Notes: generated by a model from the letters alone, not told the origin. DNA of 64,000 bases from Blastopirellula sp. J2-11 (GCF_024584705.1 NZ_CP097384.1:6076001-6140000); one strand, 5' to 3'; positions 39,454-48,306 are shown, counted from the first letter of the stretch. A program made the numbers and translations.

Positions 39454-41442
39454 TTGAACAGCTCCGTGGACTCTCCTCCTCTCGAAGAACAAATCGCTCA
39501 ACTAGAGCGACAGTTGAGCGATGCAAAGTCAAGATTCTCTAAACTGCAGTGTGAGAATCGCGATTTAACCGCCCAACTCTCTTCGTTGCGCAATCTGGCG
39601 AACAATCTTCCCTGCTTCTTGTTCCAAACGCTCAACAAGATCGATGGAACTGAATTCTCGATGACGTATGTGGGAAGTGGGATTCAACGCTTCGGATACA
39701 CGGAGCAAGCGATCTACGATCAACCAGATCTGATGATCGAGATGATCCATCCGGATGATCGAGAGTCCTATTTTGCGTTGGTCGACGCTTGTCTAAATGA
39801 CGCTAGTATGCCGTTCGCGATTGATATGCGGCTTGTTTCGCCCTCTGGCGATGTCCGCTGGGGGCGAGTTCGATCAAGCGCTGTTCGCATTTCGGATGAT
39901 TTCTTACAGTACAACGGCATCTGTATTGATATCACCGAAGAGAAGCTGACGGCGGCACGGTTGTCCGAATCGGAGTCGCAACTAAGGCTGGCGCTGACTC
40001 CTCGTGATTTCGGCGCGTTCATTTGGGATTTGACCACCGATCTCGTCACGCTCAACAGCTCGTTATTCCCGGCGTTCGGTCGTCCTACCGATTCAGAGGT
40101 GATTCACGTCAGTGAATTCTTCACCGCCGTTCACCCAGATGATCGGCAGCGAGTTCGGGAAGTGCTGGAACGCGTGATCGCTTCGGAGAATGCGTTCGAA
40201 GATCAGTTTCGCGTCGTCTGGCCGGACGAATCGATCCATTATCTTTCAGATCGAGCGGTCGTTCAACGCGACGCCTCGGGCAAGGCGGTTTTGATGTGCG
40301 GCGTCTGTTGGGACATCACCCCCTTAGAACAAGCGCGCGGCGAACTCGAAAACAAAGTTGTCGAAAAAAGCGTCGAACTGGAAGCAATCTCCGCGCGCTG
40401 GCAAGCGATTAGCGATTGCTCGCCCGACTTTATCATGACGCTGGATCGTGACGGCGTGACGCGCTACATCAACCGAACTGCGCCCGGACTCACAGTCGAA
40501 GACGTTCTGGGACGCTCGATGATGGATTTCGCAACTCCTGAGGATGCGGAAGCGATCACCGAGCATATGCGAGCAACGCTGGAAAATGGCGAAATGCGTA
40601 GTTGGGAAACGAAGTTTCCCCACGGCGACGGGATCCTTGATCTGCTTGTGCGTTGCAGTCCACTGGTCATTGATGGCGAAATCCAGGGAGCCGTGATCGC
40701 ATCAACAGACGTCTCCGAACTACGAAAAATGCAGCGTCGCCAGGCGCATGACGAACAGCTGCTGCGAGAACTATGGCAACTGCAGGAAAAAGAACGCCAG
40801 CTCACGGCGCTCGAAATCCATGACGGATTCGTGCAGTATGTTGTCGGCGCTCAATTCGCTTTTGACGCCGTCCGCTATCGACTGCAGGACGAGCAGCACC
40901 CGGCGCTGGAAGATCAGGCCAAAGGGCTAGAGATGCTTCGTTCGGCGATCACCGAAGCCCGGCGCACGATCAGTCGCTTACGGCCGCTGGTGATCGATGA
41001 TGACGGACTGGTCGAAGCGCTCCATTATTTGGCAGCAGAAGAATCGGACCGGTATGAATTTGACGCCGCCATTGATTGCACCGGGGACTATGAAGATCTT
41101 GATCCGCTGCTGATGGGCGCGATGTTTCGCATCGTTCAAGAAGGCGTTTCCAACGTGCGTCGCCACAGCGGCGCAGCGGCGGCGCGCGTGAAAGTGAGCC
41201 GTGAAGGAGATCGCATCGCGATCGAGATCCAAGACGATGGCAAAGGATTCGACCTCTCCAAAGTCTCGAACGAACGATTTGGCGTCCGCGGCATAATCGA
41301 GCGAGCGCGGCTCTTTGGCGGCTCGGCCGCGATTGACAGCGCACCAGGAAAAGGAACTCGCATCCAGGTCAAACTGCCGACGTTAGCACGGCAAACCGAA
41401 CTGCACGCGCTGTTGCAAACGATGGCGCCCAATCTGGATTAG
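39454..41442 (+). CDS. orphan PAS-domain histidine kinase, NarX/HisKA_3 type
   Basis: 662 residues from a TTG; GTG at 39466 is a possible alternative start. An N-terminal coiled coil (10-50) is followed by three PAS-like domains at about 55-165, 180-292 and 312-425. The dimerisation motif with phospho-accepting His456 (ALEIHDGFVQ) marks the HisKA_3 class, which pairs with NarL/LuxR-type regulators. The ATPase domain ends the protein (EGVSNVRRHS, DDGKGFDL, GKGTRIQVKLP). No membrane segment is present, so it senses a cytoplasmic cue. No response regulator gene is adjacent. Confidence 0.92.
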   Translation: MNSSVDSPPLEEQIAQLERQLSDAKSRFSKLQCENRDLTAQLSSLRNLANNLPCFLFQTLNKIDGTEFSMTYVGSGIQRFGYTEQAIYDQPDLMIEMIHPDDRESYFALVDACLNDASMPFAIDMRLVSPSGDVRWGRVRSSAVRISDDFLQYNGICIDITEEKLTAARLSESESQLRLALTPRDFGAFIWDLTTDLVTLNSSLFPAFGRPTDSEVIHVSEFFTAVHPDDRQRVREVLERVIASENAFEDQFRVVWPDESIHYLSDRAVVQRDASGKAVLMCGVCWDITPLEQARGELENKVVEKSVELEAISARWQAISDCSPDFIMTLDRDGVTRYINRTAPGLTVEDVLGRSMMDFATPEDAEAITEHMRATLENGEMRSWETKFPHGDGILDLLVRCSPLVIDGEIQGAVIASTDVSELRKMQRRQAHDEQLLRELWQLQEKERQLTALEIHDGFVQYVVGAQFAFDAVRYRLQDEQHPALEDQAKGLEMLRSAITEARRTISRLRPLVIDDDGLVEALHYLAAEESDRYEFDAAIDCTGDYEDLDPLLMGAMFRIVQEGVSNVRRHSGAAAARVKVSREGDRIAIEIQDDGKGFDLSKVSNERFGVRGIIERARLFGGSAAIDSAPGKGTRIQVKLPTLARQTELHALLQTMAPNLD

Positions 41443-41969
41443 TGGCTAGCCATCGGCGGACGAATCGGACCAGGACCGCCGCCAAACGGCATTCGCGGCG
41501 TGGTCTGCATCTTGAGCGGTTGTTGGCTGGCGGCGCGCGACTCAAGCTCTGTCCTCAGGCCGTCGCCGTGTGGTTCCATTGCGGCGCCAAACGCATACGG
41601 AGCACGATAACCGATTCCGCTTGGATAGGCGAATGGAACGCCGTACCCGATTCCTCCGTACCCCAAGCCGCCCATGCCGAGGCCTCCGTAGCCAAGTCCA
41701 TATCCGCCGCCGTAGAACCCAAAGCCCGGCCCGTTGCCGAAATCGCCTCCCCAAAAATCAAGCGCCGGCATCGGTGCGTTGTAGGGTGCGATCACTTCTG
41801 GCGTTTTGCCGCGGCGTTCCTTATCGGACTGCCCGGCCAGCATGAACGAGTAGAAGTTGTCATCACTTTTCGTATCGTCGCCGTCTTGGGCGAAAATTTC
41901 TTGCGGAGCGCCAAACATCATCGCCACGCAAAAAATCGCAATGCGACTGTGAGTTGAGAACATAATCAT
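41439..41969 (-). CDS. Gly/Tyr-rich secreted protein
   Basis: 176 residues from 41969 (41963 is also possible). A signal peptide ends near FAQ. A middle stretch of about 45 residues (about 75-120) is nearly all Gly, Tyr, Phe, Leu and Met in GYGG/GLGYGG patterns. Ala/Pro-rich ends flank it. Such sequences are found in surface or matrix proteins. It converges with the histidine kinase, overlapping by four bases. Confidence 0.75.
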   Translation of the reverse strand: MIMFSTHSRIAIFCVAMMFGAPQEIFAQDGDDTKSDDNFYSFMLAGQSDKERRGKTPEVIAPYNAPMPALDFWGGDFGNGPGFGFYGGGYGLGYGGLGMGGLGYGGIGYGVPFAYPSGIGYRAPYAFGAAMEPHGDGLRTELESRAASQQPLKMQTTPRMPFGGGPGPIRPPMASH

Positions 41970-42152
41970 CGGCTCAGTTGGAGAAAAACAACGTCGGTCG
42001 AGAGAGATTTTCCCTCTCCAAAAACGTAGCTCACGAAATGCGACCAGGTTGGGTCGAAACGATTTTTTCCGTTCCCCCACTCCTTTTCCTGTCGTTTCCG
42101 CCGGTCTTAGCTATGATCAAACGGCGCCAAGCGCCATAATCCCGTTGGTCCC

Positions 42153-42158
42153 AGGAGA
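42153..42158 (+). promoter_or_regulatory. ribosome-binding site that fixes a GTG start
   Basis: AGGAGA eight bases before GTG at 42167; no ATG lies at a suitable distance. Confidence 0.75.
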
Positions 42159-42166
42159 AGAAACTC

Positions 42167-42883
42167 GTGAAATTGCCATTTGCTTGCCTGGCCGTGTTGC
42201 TGGCCCTTTGTCTTTTGCCGACTGCTGGCCGCGCAGCGGACGACTTGGCCTCGAAATGGTATCCCGCGACGGCCGTTGCGCCGGAGACTCCCGAGTTCGT
42301 CCTCGTCACCGACGAGGTCGCCGCTGACGAATCTGCGAAAGCATGGGGAGACCAAGCCAAGCAACTTTGCGATCAATGGTTCCCCATCATCTGTCACCTG
42401 CTGCATACCGAAGGCTGGACGCCTCCCAAACGGGTCGAGCTGGTCCTGAAAAAGGAGCAAGAAGCCCCCGGCGTGACGATCGGGTCAAACATCTATATCA
42501 GCACCGCATGGATCCAATCGCATCCCGAAGATTTTGGGATGGTGATCCACGAACTGACGCACGTCGTGCAAAGCTATCCTCACTCGCGCGGCAAACCAGG
42601 CTGGCTCGTCGAGGGAATCGCTGACTACGTTCGCTATTGGAAGTACGAAGCCGAGCGTCCGCGCTATCCGCTCAATCGAAATCGAGCCAAGTACACCGAC
42701 GGCTACAACAACACGGCGGCCTTCTTAGCGTTCCTCACTTGGAAATACGATCGCCGCATCGTACCGAAGCTAGACGAAGCGCTGCGCACACGCCGCTACA
42801 ACGACAAGATGTTTGAAGAGCTGACCGGAAAAAACCTGGACGATCTCTGGGCCGACTTCCTGGCCAACAATCCCATGGCCTAG
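42167..42883 (+). CDS. secreted basic-secretory-protein-like metalloprotease
   Basis: 238 residues starting with GTG, with a signal peptide ending at GRA. The zinc site HELTH is at 128-132, and WLVEGIADYVRYW follows about 20 residues later, as in the plant BSP/DUF predicted peptidases. It is expected to act outside the cytoplasm. Substrate unknown. Repeat A copy 3 separates it from the convergent PqaA-like gene. Confidence 0.85.
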   Translation: MKLPFACLAVLLALCLLPTAGRAADDLASKWYPATAVAPETPEFVLVTDEVAADESAKAWGDQAKQLCDQWFPIICHLLHTEGWTPPKRVELVLKKEQEAPGVTIGSNIYISTAWIQSHPEDFGMVIHELTHVVQSYPHSRGKPGWLVEGIADYVRYWKYEAERPRYPLNRNRAKYTDGYNNTAAFLAFLTWKYDRRIVPKLDEALRTRRYNDKMFEELTGKNLDDLWADFLANNPMA

Positions 42884-42945
42884 TCGTAGAGCAGGCCTAC
42901 GCACCCGAGCTTTGTAGAAGGCGCCCTTATTCGTAGTCCGCTGCG

Positions 42946-43128
42946 AAAGTTTTGAGGTTGCGCTATTTGCAATTCACGAACGATCAAACACGAATGAAGG
43001 ACGTTAATACGACCAGAACCAACCGGCAATCGTCACACTAGCCCGCCAGCGCCAGCGAGGGAATAGAGTTGGCGATCCTAACACGGATTGAAGTGGCGAG
43101 CCGTATTCCCTCGCTTGCGCAGCGGGCT
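42946..43128. repeat. palindromic repeat family A, copy 3, with left outer end
   Basis: The core 43036-43128 has the same arms and central sequence as copies 1 and 2. Upstream, 42946-42968 repeats the left outer end of the 235-bp element (TTTTGAGGTTGCGCTATTT), but the right outer end is absent. It sits between two convergent genes. Confidence 0.9.
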
Positions 43129-43178
43129 ACGAAGAAAAATGTTGGACCACGTTTGATGATCAAGATAGTCGCTGCTGT

Positions 43179-44504
43179 CTACTGCCGATGAATCTGCGTT
43201 GTCAGCGAATAGACATGACCCTGCATTTGGTAGCGGGCCTCGGCGTACATTGCGACAAAGCCTTCTTGCGGCACGTCGATCGTTGCGACATACGCGCCAG
43301 CGGCGGCGGCGACTGGCTCGCTCGTCCACTTCGAGGGACGGAAGTCGCCGCTGGCGGAAGTTGCGGACCAGAGCCGGACTTCCTTGGGCGCTACATCGCT
43401 GCGAACGGTCAGCGTGATCTTTTCCTCCGCTTGGGCATATTGCCATTGCAAGTTGGGAAGCGGCTTATCTGCGGCGACATGCTTTACGAAGGCGACCAGC
43501 GTCGTCAACGCGGTCTCCAGTCCTCCTTCTAGTCCATGTCCCGCGTTGGGAATGTACAGCAGATGTTTCTGTCCCGGCAGATCATCCCAATAGATGTTCA
43601 GCGCATCGACAACCCAGTAGGGATCGTTCGTGCCGTTGATGATCAATTTGGGCAACGACAATTGTGCACGGTAGGTGTACGGGTCGACCCAGCGCCACAG
43701 GGGAACGTCTGGTTGTTCTTGCATGACGCGGACCAGTCCCTTGCTGGTGTAGTCCTTGATCTGCTCGCTATGTTTTCCCCAGATCGCAATTTGATGTTTC
43801 ATCTGCGCCTGGAAATTGAGAGTATCAATCACAATGGGGGCGATCCCGGCGACGCGCTCGTCTGCGACCGCCGTTAGCCAGGTGGTCCAACCTCGTTTCG
43901 AAGCGCCTGCGACGATGAATTTTTCGACGTCGCCGTCCCACTGTTGTTTAGCGACCAGCTGGATCACATCCATCGCGCGAACGGCGCTTTTCACCATCGG
44001 AAACAACAGCGGCCAGGTTGCATCGCGCGAGTCGAGATAGCGCAAGAACGTCTCCGTGATCAGATCGTCTTCCGTCCGATCTCCCAGCAGCGGTTGATTG
44101 GGAACTTGCAGCAAGTAACCGACGCAAACTCCACCGGCGTTGGCCATCCGAGCGCCGGCGAGCATGTCGCCGGTGCGTAGTTTGCCGCCGGTCTTCCCGC
44201 CGGTGATAAACAACAAACTATGCTCGGGATGCTTGTTTTCTTTCGGTTCAAAGATCGCCAGCCGATGCGTCCAGGTGATCCCTTGCCAAGTTTGGGAGGT
44301 CAATTCGACCTCATGTAGTCGCCCCATGTTAAGCGGCAAGTCGGTCGTTTTGTCCAACTTCCAGGCAAAGCTCTCGTCTGCTTGGGCGACATAATCCTGC
44401 AAGGCCGTCGGCGGTGCGGCGACCTTTTCGGCCCGTAAGCCGTACGGACTAGCCAGAACGACAAACAACGCGCCAAGTACGAGAATTCGAGAAAACCGGA
44501 TCAT
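43179..44504 (-). CDS. PhoPQ-activated pathogenicity-related (PqaA-like) protein
   Basis: 441 residues with a signal peptide (1-25). The family wording is clear: GKTGGKL, AGASKRGWTTWL (likely nucleophile Ser), VIDTLNF, NGTNDPYW and NAGHGLEGG near the end of the hydrolase part. The domain is an alpha/beta hydrolase; a C-terminal Ig-like stretch follows. In Salmonella PqaA is linked to antimicrobial-peptide resistance; here the job is unknown. It lies 48 bases after a lipoprotein gene and may share its transcript with the DUF1559 gene upstream. Confidence 0.88.
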   Translation of the reverse strand: MIRFSRILVLGALFVVLASPYGLRAEKVAAPPTALQDYVAQADESFAWKLDKTTDLPLNMGRLHEVELTSQTWQGITWTHRLAIFEPKENKHPEHSLLFITGGKTGGKLRTGDMLAGARMANAGGVCVGYLLQVPNQPLLGDRTEDDLITETFLRYLDSRDATWPLLFPMVKSAVRAMDVIQLVAKQQWDGDVEKFIVAGASKRGWTTWLTAVADERVAGIAPIVIDTLNFQAQMKHQIAIWGKHSEQIKDYTSKGLVRVMQEQPDVPLWRWVDPYTYRAQLSLPKLIINGTNDPYWVVDALNIYWDDLPGQKHLLYIPNAGHGLEGGLETALTTLVAFVKHVAADKPLPNLQWQYAQAEEKITLTVRSDVAPKEVRLWSATSASGDFRPSKWTSEPVAAAAGAYVATIDVPQEGFVAMYAEARYQMQGHVYSLTTQIHRQ

Positions 44505-44552
44505 AGGTGCAATGCTGTGGTGAAACCGTAGTAGTTGGGTGCGTCGAACGAC

Positions 44553-45014
44553 TTACTTGGTCGTCAACTCGATCTCCCCCAGATCAACAGGCTTTTGATC
44601 GGCGGTGAGGGTCAATTTGACAGGCGATTTCTCGGGTTTGTTGTAGCGATTTTTCAGACGATCGGGGCCCGAAAATCCAACCGACATCTGATTTAACTTG
44701 CCCCAATAAAACGTCAACGCATAACTGCCTGGCGGAACGCCGTCTCCTTCAACGTACGTCGATAAGGCAAACCGGCCGTCCTCACTAGTCAGCGATTGCG
44801 TTACCGAGGGATGCTCTAGATCTGCGGCGCCGACGTTCTGGCACTCGATCACGATCGGGCTCCCCGGCGGGCGTCCGTCGACAGTTACAATACCCGAGAC
44901 TTGGATCGTCGGTTTCGCAAAATATTCGTGATCTTTTTCGCCGCAACCAAGCGACCCCAGCGCTGCCGCAACCAGCGACAGCGCAAGTAGATTTCGGCAA
45001 TTCATCCGGCTCAT
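44553..45014 (-). CDS. lipoprotein with transthyretin-like domain
   Basis: 153 residues. The lipobox LGSLGC ends the signal peptide. The mature part has SGIVTVDGRPP and DGRFAL, as in the planctomycete carboxypeptidase-regulatory-like lipoproteins, and pairs with the one at 4849. It begins 53 bases after the DUF1559 stop, on the same strand, so it is probably co-transcribed with it. Function unknown. Confidence 0.8.
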   Translation of the reverse strand: MSRMNCRNLLALSLVAAALGSLGCGEKDHEYFAKPTIQVSGIVTVDGRPPGSPIVIECQNVGAADLEHPSVTQSLTSEDGRFALSTYVEGDGVPPGSYALTFYWGKLNQMSVGFSGPDRLKNRYNKPEKSPVKLTLTADQKPVDLGEIELTTK

Positions 45015-45067
45015 CCCCTCATGCGATTGGCAATACGATCCTTAGCACGCTACTCCCCCTGTCTCGA

Positions 45068-46096
45068 TTATAAATCGCCAGGAACTTCTTCCCCTTTGTA
45101 GGTCACCAGCGCTGCGAACGTGTAGCCCGCAACCGTGGCTGGAACGAATTGCACAGAACCGTCGCACATCAAGAAGTTGGCCCCGCCGGGATGGAACGCA
45201 TAAAAACCGACGCTGCGGCCATTGCTGCAGTTGATAATGCAAGCGCCGCCGTTGGTTCCCAGCGAGCCGTCATACAACGAGCCTTGCGGCCAATTATCGC
45301 CGGTTAAAAAGTCGGCCCAACCGCCCCCCTGCGTATCGCCGTAAGTGCTCGTCAACGTCGAGTCGACTTTCCGCAGCTTGTAGACTTGTCTCCCCCCCAG
45401 GCGTTCGCCCAGCAGAAATGTATTGGAAGTGCCGTCGACAATGTCGGCAACGCGAGGGCACGACTTGCGACCTCCTTCGCCCGTTTGCCACAGGATTCCA
45501 TCGTTGTCTGACGCCGGGTTCGAGGCATAGGCCAAAGATGCGAAGGCGCCCCGGATGCCGGCCGTCGGGCTATAATCGCCGCGCGCGGCGGTCCAAGTCA
45601 AAGCAAACGGCGGCAGGCCTGCCCCCAAAGCGTCTTGAGGAACGCTGTAATCGTGAAGCGTCTCCGCAGCGGCGGAAGGGCACATAAAGGCGTTGATCGG
45701 CGTTTTGATCACTTCCAGATTGTTCGCCACCGCGGTGGCGTTAAAGATCGCGCCTGCCTCGTTAAACCCCGGGGCGCGCGAGTCATATTTGTCGTCCAAA
45801 GCCGATTGTTCTAAGTACGGCAGCAATTGGACCGACCAGCCTTGCACGTTTAGATCGGCCGTAATATTCCAGCCGAACGGAAAGCAACCGAGCGTCGAAT
45901 GGTAGTTGTGAAACGCCAATCCTAGCTGCTTGAGGTTGTTGGTGCATTGCATCCGCCGAGCCGCTTCGCGGGCTTGTTGCACCGCAGGTAATAACAATGC
46001 AATCAAGACGCCGATGATCGCAATGACCACTAACAACTCAACCAACGTAAAACCGTTACGCCGGTGTACGGAAGCGCTCGCGCGATGAAATTTCAT
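45068..46096 (-). CDS. DUF1559 prepilin-like protein
   Basis: 342 residues from the ATG at 46096; the longer frame to 46249 has no signal. Gly15-Phe16 with Glu20 (GFTLVE) forms the prepilin cleavage site, followed by [13 protein letters not shown] and NNLKQLGLAFHNYH. The C-terminal HPGGANFLMCDGSV block is present. AAGGAA lies eight bases before the start. It precedes a lipoprotein and a PqaA-like gene. Upstream, 290-450 bases away, lies the tiny-ORF transcript with its own terminator. Confidence 0.94.
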   Translation of the reverse strand: MKFHRASASVHRRNGFTLVELLVVIAIIGVLIALLLPAVQQAREAARRMQCTNNLKQLGLAFHNYHSTLGCFPFGWNITADLNVQGWSVQLLPYLEQSALDDKYDSRAPGFNEAGAIFNATAVANNLEVIKTPINAFMCPSAAAETLHDYSVPQDALGAGLPPFALTWTAARGDYSPTAGIRGAFASLAYASNPASDNDGILWQTGEGGRKSCPRVADIVDGTSNTFLLGERLGGRQVYKLRKVDSTLTSTYGDTQGGGWADFLTGDNWPQGSLYDGSLGTNGGACIINCSNGRSVGFYAFHPGGANFLMCDGSVQFVPATVAGYTFAALVTYKGEEVPGDL

Positions 46097-46388
46097 GACG
46101 CCGTTCCTTGAACAAGATGTCGAGAAGAGGAGAAAGATGAAGAGTAGCAATGCGTCGCACAATTTCAAAAATTGAGACACAAGTGCGGATGTTATTGGAG
46201 AAAATTGATCTGACTGAGTCAAACCTAATTCAGAAATTTCGTCAATCAATAGCGCAATGAAGAGGAGCGAATGTCGGGAACGTTCGCAATATCCTCTCGG
46301 AAAGCGCCTCGATAAGACTTCGTGAATTATTCCAGCGAAGCGGCCGATTCAGAAATCGCCAGTCCAGCTGGAAGCGCAAGAGCGCGCA
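46097..46388. other. non-coding leader region of the DUF1559 gene
   Basis: About 290 bases between the tiny-ORF terminator and the DUF1559 start. A promoter for the DUF1559 gene is expected here but none is clear. No gene is seen. Confidence 0.4.
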
Positions 46389-46430
46389 AAAAAACAGGAC
46401 GTGCGACAAGATAGGCTCGTCGCACGTCCC
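46389..46430 (-). terminator. strong intrinsic terminator of the tiny-ORF transcript
   Basis: On the minus strand an 11-pair stem (GGACGTGCGAC and its complement) is followed by seven T. It lies 75 bases downstream of the tiny ORF and upstream of the DUF1559 gene. Confidence 0.85.
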
Positions 46431-46475
46431 GATTGAAACCATATCAGATCAAAAAAGGATCTAATGTGGCAGTGG

Positions 46476-46513
46476 GGCGCCTACCGGCAACCCGCCGGCA
46501 GCCGTTAGGCGTC
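46476..46513 (-). promoter_or_regulatory. hairpin enclosing the stop codon of the tiny ORF
   Basis: Arms GACGCCTAACGGC and GCCGGTAGGCGCC pair over 13 positions with two mismatches. The TAA stop lies in the left arm, so a terminating ribosome would melt or block the structure. Confidence 0.6.
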
Positions 46514-46546
46514 ACCACCTCTTCGGCTAATACAGACAGATTCCAC
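46505..46546 (-). CDS. tiny ORF, 13 codons, possible leader peptide
   Basis: A GTG start, 13 codons (VESVCISRRGGDA) and TAA. AAGGAGG (46554-46560), complementary to the 16S 3' end, lies seven bases before the start, the best such site in the window. The stop lies in a hairpin, and a strong terminator follows. This could be a leader peptide for attenuation, a small regulatory RNA with a translated part, or a real micropeptide. No amino-acid run suggests a particular attenuator type; two Arg and two Gly codons stand side by side. Confidence 0.5.
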   Translation of the reverse strand: MESVCISRRGGDA

Positions 46547-46553
46547 TGAACCA

Positions 46554-46560
46554 CCTCCTT
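46554..46560 (-). promoter_or_regulatory. near-perfect Shine-Dalgarno of the tiny ORF
   Basis: AAGGAGG with TGG directly after it, seven bases before GTG. Longer match than is seen for most genes of the window. Confidence 0.75.
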
Positions 46561-46889
46561 TCCACTAAAGCCACCCCAGTCTTTGCCGATTAAGCCAGTT
46601 AGACGACATTGATCTGGGCTCTAGTAAAATTGCGTCGCGTCAACGCAATCCGATACTACAACTTTGCGCCACTCATTGGAGTTCTGCAAGAGCAATTCTC
46701 ACAGCGGCAACCAAGTAGACAACCCAGCTTGGGATGGGTTCGCGCGGCTCCCAAAAAAATCGACGATCGTAACTTATGGCCGGAAAAGGAGTTTGGTCAC
46801 AATACGATTCAGCCCCAAGATCTCGCCGACCAAAGCGAATTTCCTCCGTCGGATACTCGGCGCCTCTCTCAAGACGAAAGTTCACTTGG

Positions 46890-47621
46890 ATGAGATCTAC
46901 CGATTTTGCCCGTAAGACGCTTCCCTGGATCATAGGCGTCGCTGTCACGCTGATGTCGATCACGGCCGCGTTTATCGGTTGGCAGGCCTATCTTGTGCAG
47001 CGATATGGCCAGCAACTCGATGGTTTGCAAAACGACTATGGCGTCTTAATCAATCGGATGGCCGCCGATGGCACCTACGTGATTTGGTACAGTCCCTTGG
47101 CGTTTCCTCCTACGCGGCCCCAACTGGCCGGCGTTCAGCCACCGCCGATGCCGCCGCTGGACGATCTGAGCAAATTGCATCCGTCCGGAGGGCTGATTCC
47201 GCTGTTACGGCCGCCGGTGGTCGTGATGGATCTACCAATCGATCTGATTGACCAACAGACGACTACGTTGCCGCAGGTCGGCCAATTACAGGTCGCCGGC
47301 CCCATACGTGACGCTGAAGACTTAGAGGCGATCTTCCGTGTATTTCCACAACTCGATCTACTGTCGATAGACAACTTGCCGTGGAATAACGCGATGCAAT
47401 CCGTGCTCAGCCAGCATCGTCGCAAATTGATCTTAAACGTGCCGATCGAAGACGCCCCCGACACCGTTGATGAGACCAAAACGGTCACCACAGGTGATAT
47501 CACCTTAGAGGTGAAGACCAGTCGCATCAGTCCCGTCGAAGTGTACTGGTTTTCGCGTGCACCAATTCAACCCCAACAACCTTCCACGGAGATCGGCGCC
47601 ACAGACGAAGTAAACCGTTAA
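46890..47621 (+). CDS. single-pass membrane protein of unknown function
   Basis: 243 residues from the ATG at 46890; in-frame codons to 46776 lack features. One transmembrane helix lies at about 9-32. A Pro-rich stretch (about 70-110) and a soluble domain follow; the middle part, with VGQLQVAGPIRDAEDLEAIF, resembles a leucine-rich or STAS-like beta-alpha pattern but is not assignable. Its stop codon overlaps that of the convergent DoxX-like gene. Confidence 0.6.
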   Translation: MRSTDFARKTLPWIIGVAVTLMSITAAFIGWQAYLVQRYGQQLDGLQNDYGVLINRMAADGTYVIWYSPLAFPPTRPQLAGVQPPPMPPLDDLSKLHPSGGLIPLLRPPVVVMDLPIDLIDQQTTTLPQVGQLQVAGPIRDAEDLEAIFRVFPQLDLLSIDNLPWNNAMQSVLSQHRRKLILNVPIEDAPDTVDETKTVTTGDITLEVKTSRISPVEVYWFSRAPIQPQQPSTEIGATDEVNR

Positions 47622-48037
47622 CCCCACCGAAACGGAATCATCTTCCACAACCGCTGATCGCGTAGATAAATCCCGACCCAGGCCAAGATCGGCAGCAGGA
47701 TCTGCACCGTCATATCTTCGTCTTTCAGCCAATGCGTGCAGATCGCTCCGCCCATGTAGCCGGTCAGCAGAATCGCTCCCAAGATCGAGGTCTGCGGAAT
47801 CAGATACAGCACCGCGCAGGTCGTCAACAAGATCCCCAGCGGCAGCAGTTTGGCGACGGGGAAGCCAGCTTCTTGCATCTCCTTGACCGCCTCCGGATCC
47901 ATCTCGCCGCCCAAGGCCATCGACAACTTCATCACGCCGGCGGCGAGAAACGCCAATCCGGCCAGCAAGGTGATCACGCGCCCGATCCACACCGCGACCA
48001 TGTTGGGTTGGTTGACGACGATTTCCGATTCGGTCAT
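47618..48037 (-). CDS. DoxX-like membrane protein
   Basis: 139 residues with four hydrophobic segments (about 14-38, 62-82, 84-103, 108-125). The order and the G-x-x-F-L-x-A-G-x-x-K-L motif in helix 1 match the DoxX/DUF family. Members are linked to quinone or thiol metabolism in some organisms. The exact role here is open. Confidence 0.75.
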   Translation of the reverse strand: MTESEIVVNQPNMVAVWIGRVITLLAGLAFLAAGVMKLSMALGGEMDPEAVKEMQEAGFPVAKLLPLGILLTTCAVLYLIPQTSILGAILLTGYMGGAICTHWLKDEDMTVQILLPILAWVGIYLRDQRLWKMIPFRWG

Positions 48038-48268
48038 CGGGATGCCTTTACCTGTTACTGGGGACGTTCGTTTGCCTGGTAGGATAACGAAGTATAGCGA
48101 GAGAGGGAATTACGAGGCAATCAACGTCCTCAAATTGGCAAGCGTTTCTTAGAAGTTGCGCAATTTGACAGAATAAGAAAATGGTCACGGATGAAGAACG
48201 GAAAGACACGGTAGAAATCAAGCGGAAAACCGCCGCACTAGCGTTCCGTCACACGAAAATTTTCGGGA

Positions 48269-48306
48269 GAAATGCTCTTCCGGCGTTTTCGCCGAAAGAG
48301 CATTTC
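48269..48306 (-). terminator. strong hairpin after glyA
   Basis: A 16-pair stem with one mismatch (GAAATGCTCTT ... CGGCG / CGCCG ... AAGAGCATTTC) and a four-base loop, 22 bases after the glyA stop. It lacks a clear T run on the minus strand, so it may be an RNA 3' end structure rather than a classical terminator. Confidence 0.6.

Noticed and set aside
26567-43128. CRISPR array made of the three palindromic copies
   Set aside because: The copies are 8 kb apart with no spacers and no cas genes.
46549-46564. Fragment of the 16S rRNA 3' end (CCACCTCCTTTCC on the plus strand)
   Set aside because: Only about 12 bases match; read on the other strand it is a Shine-Dalgarno correctly placed before a tiny ORF.
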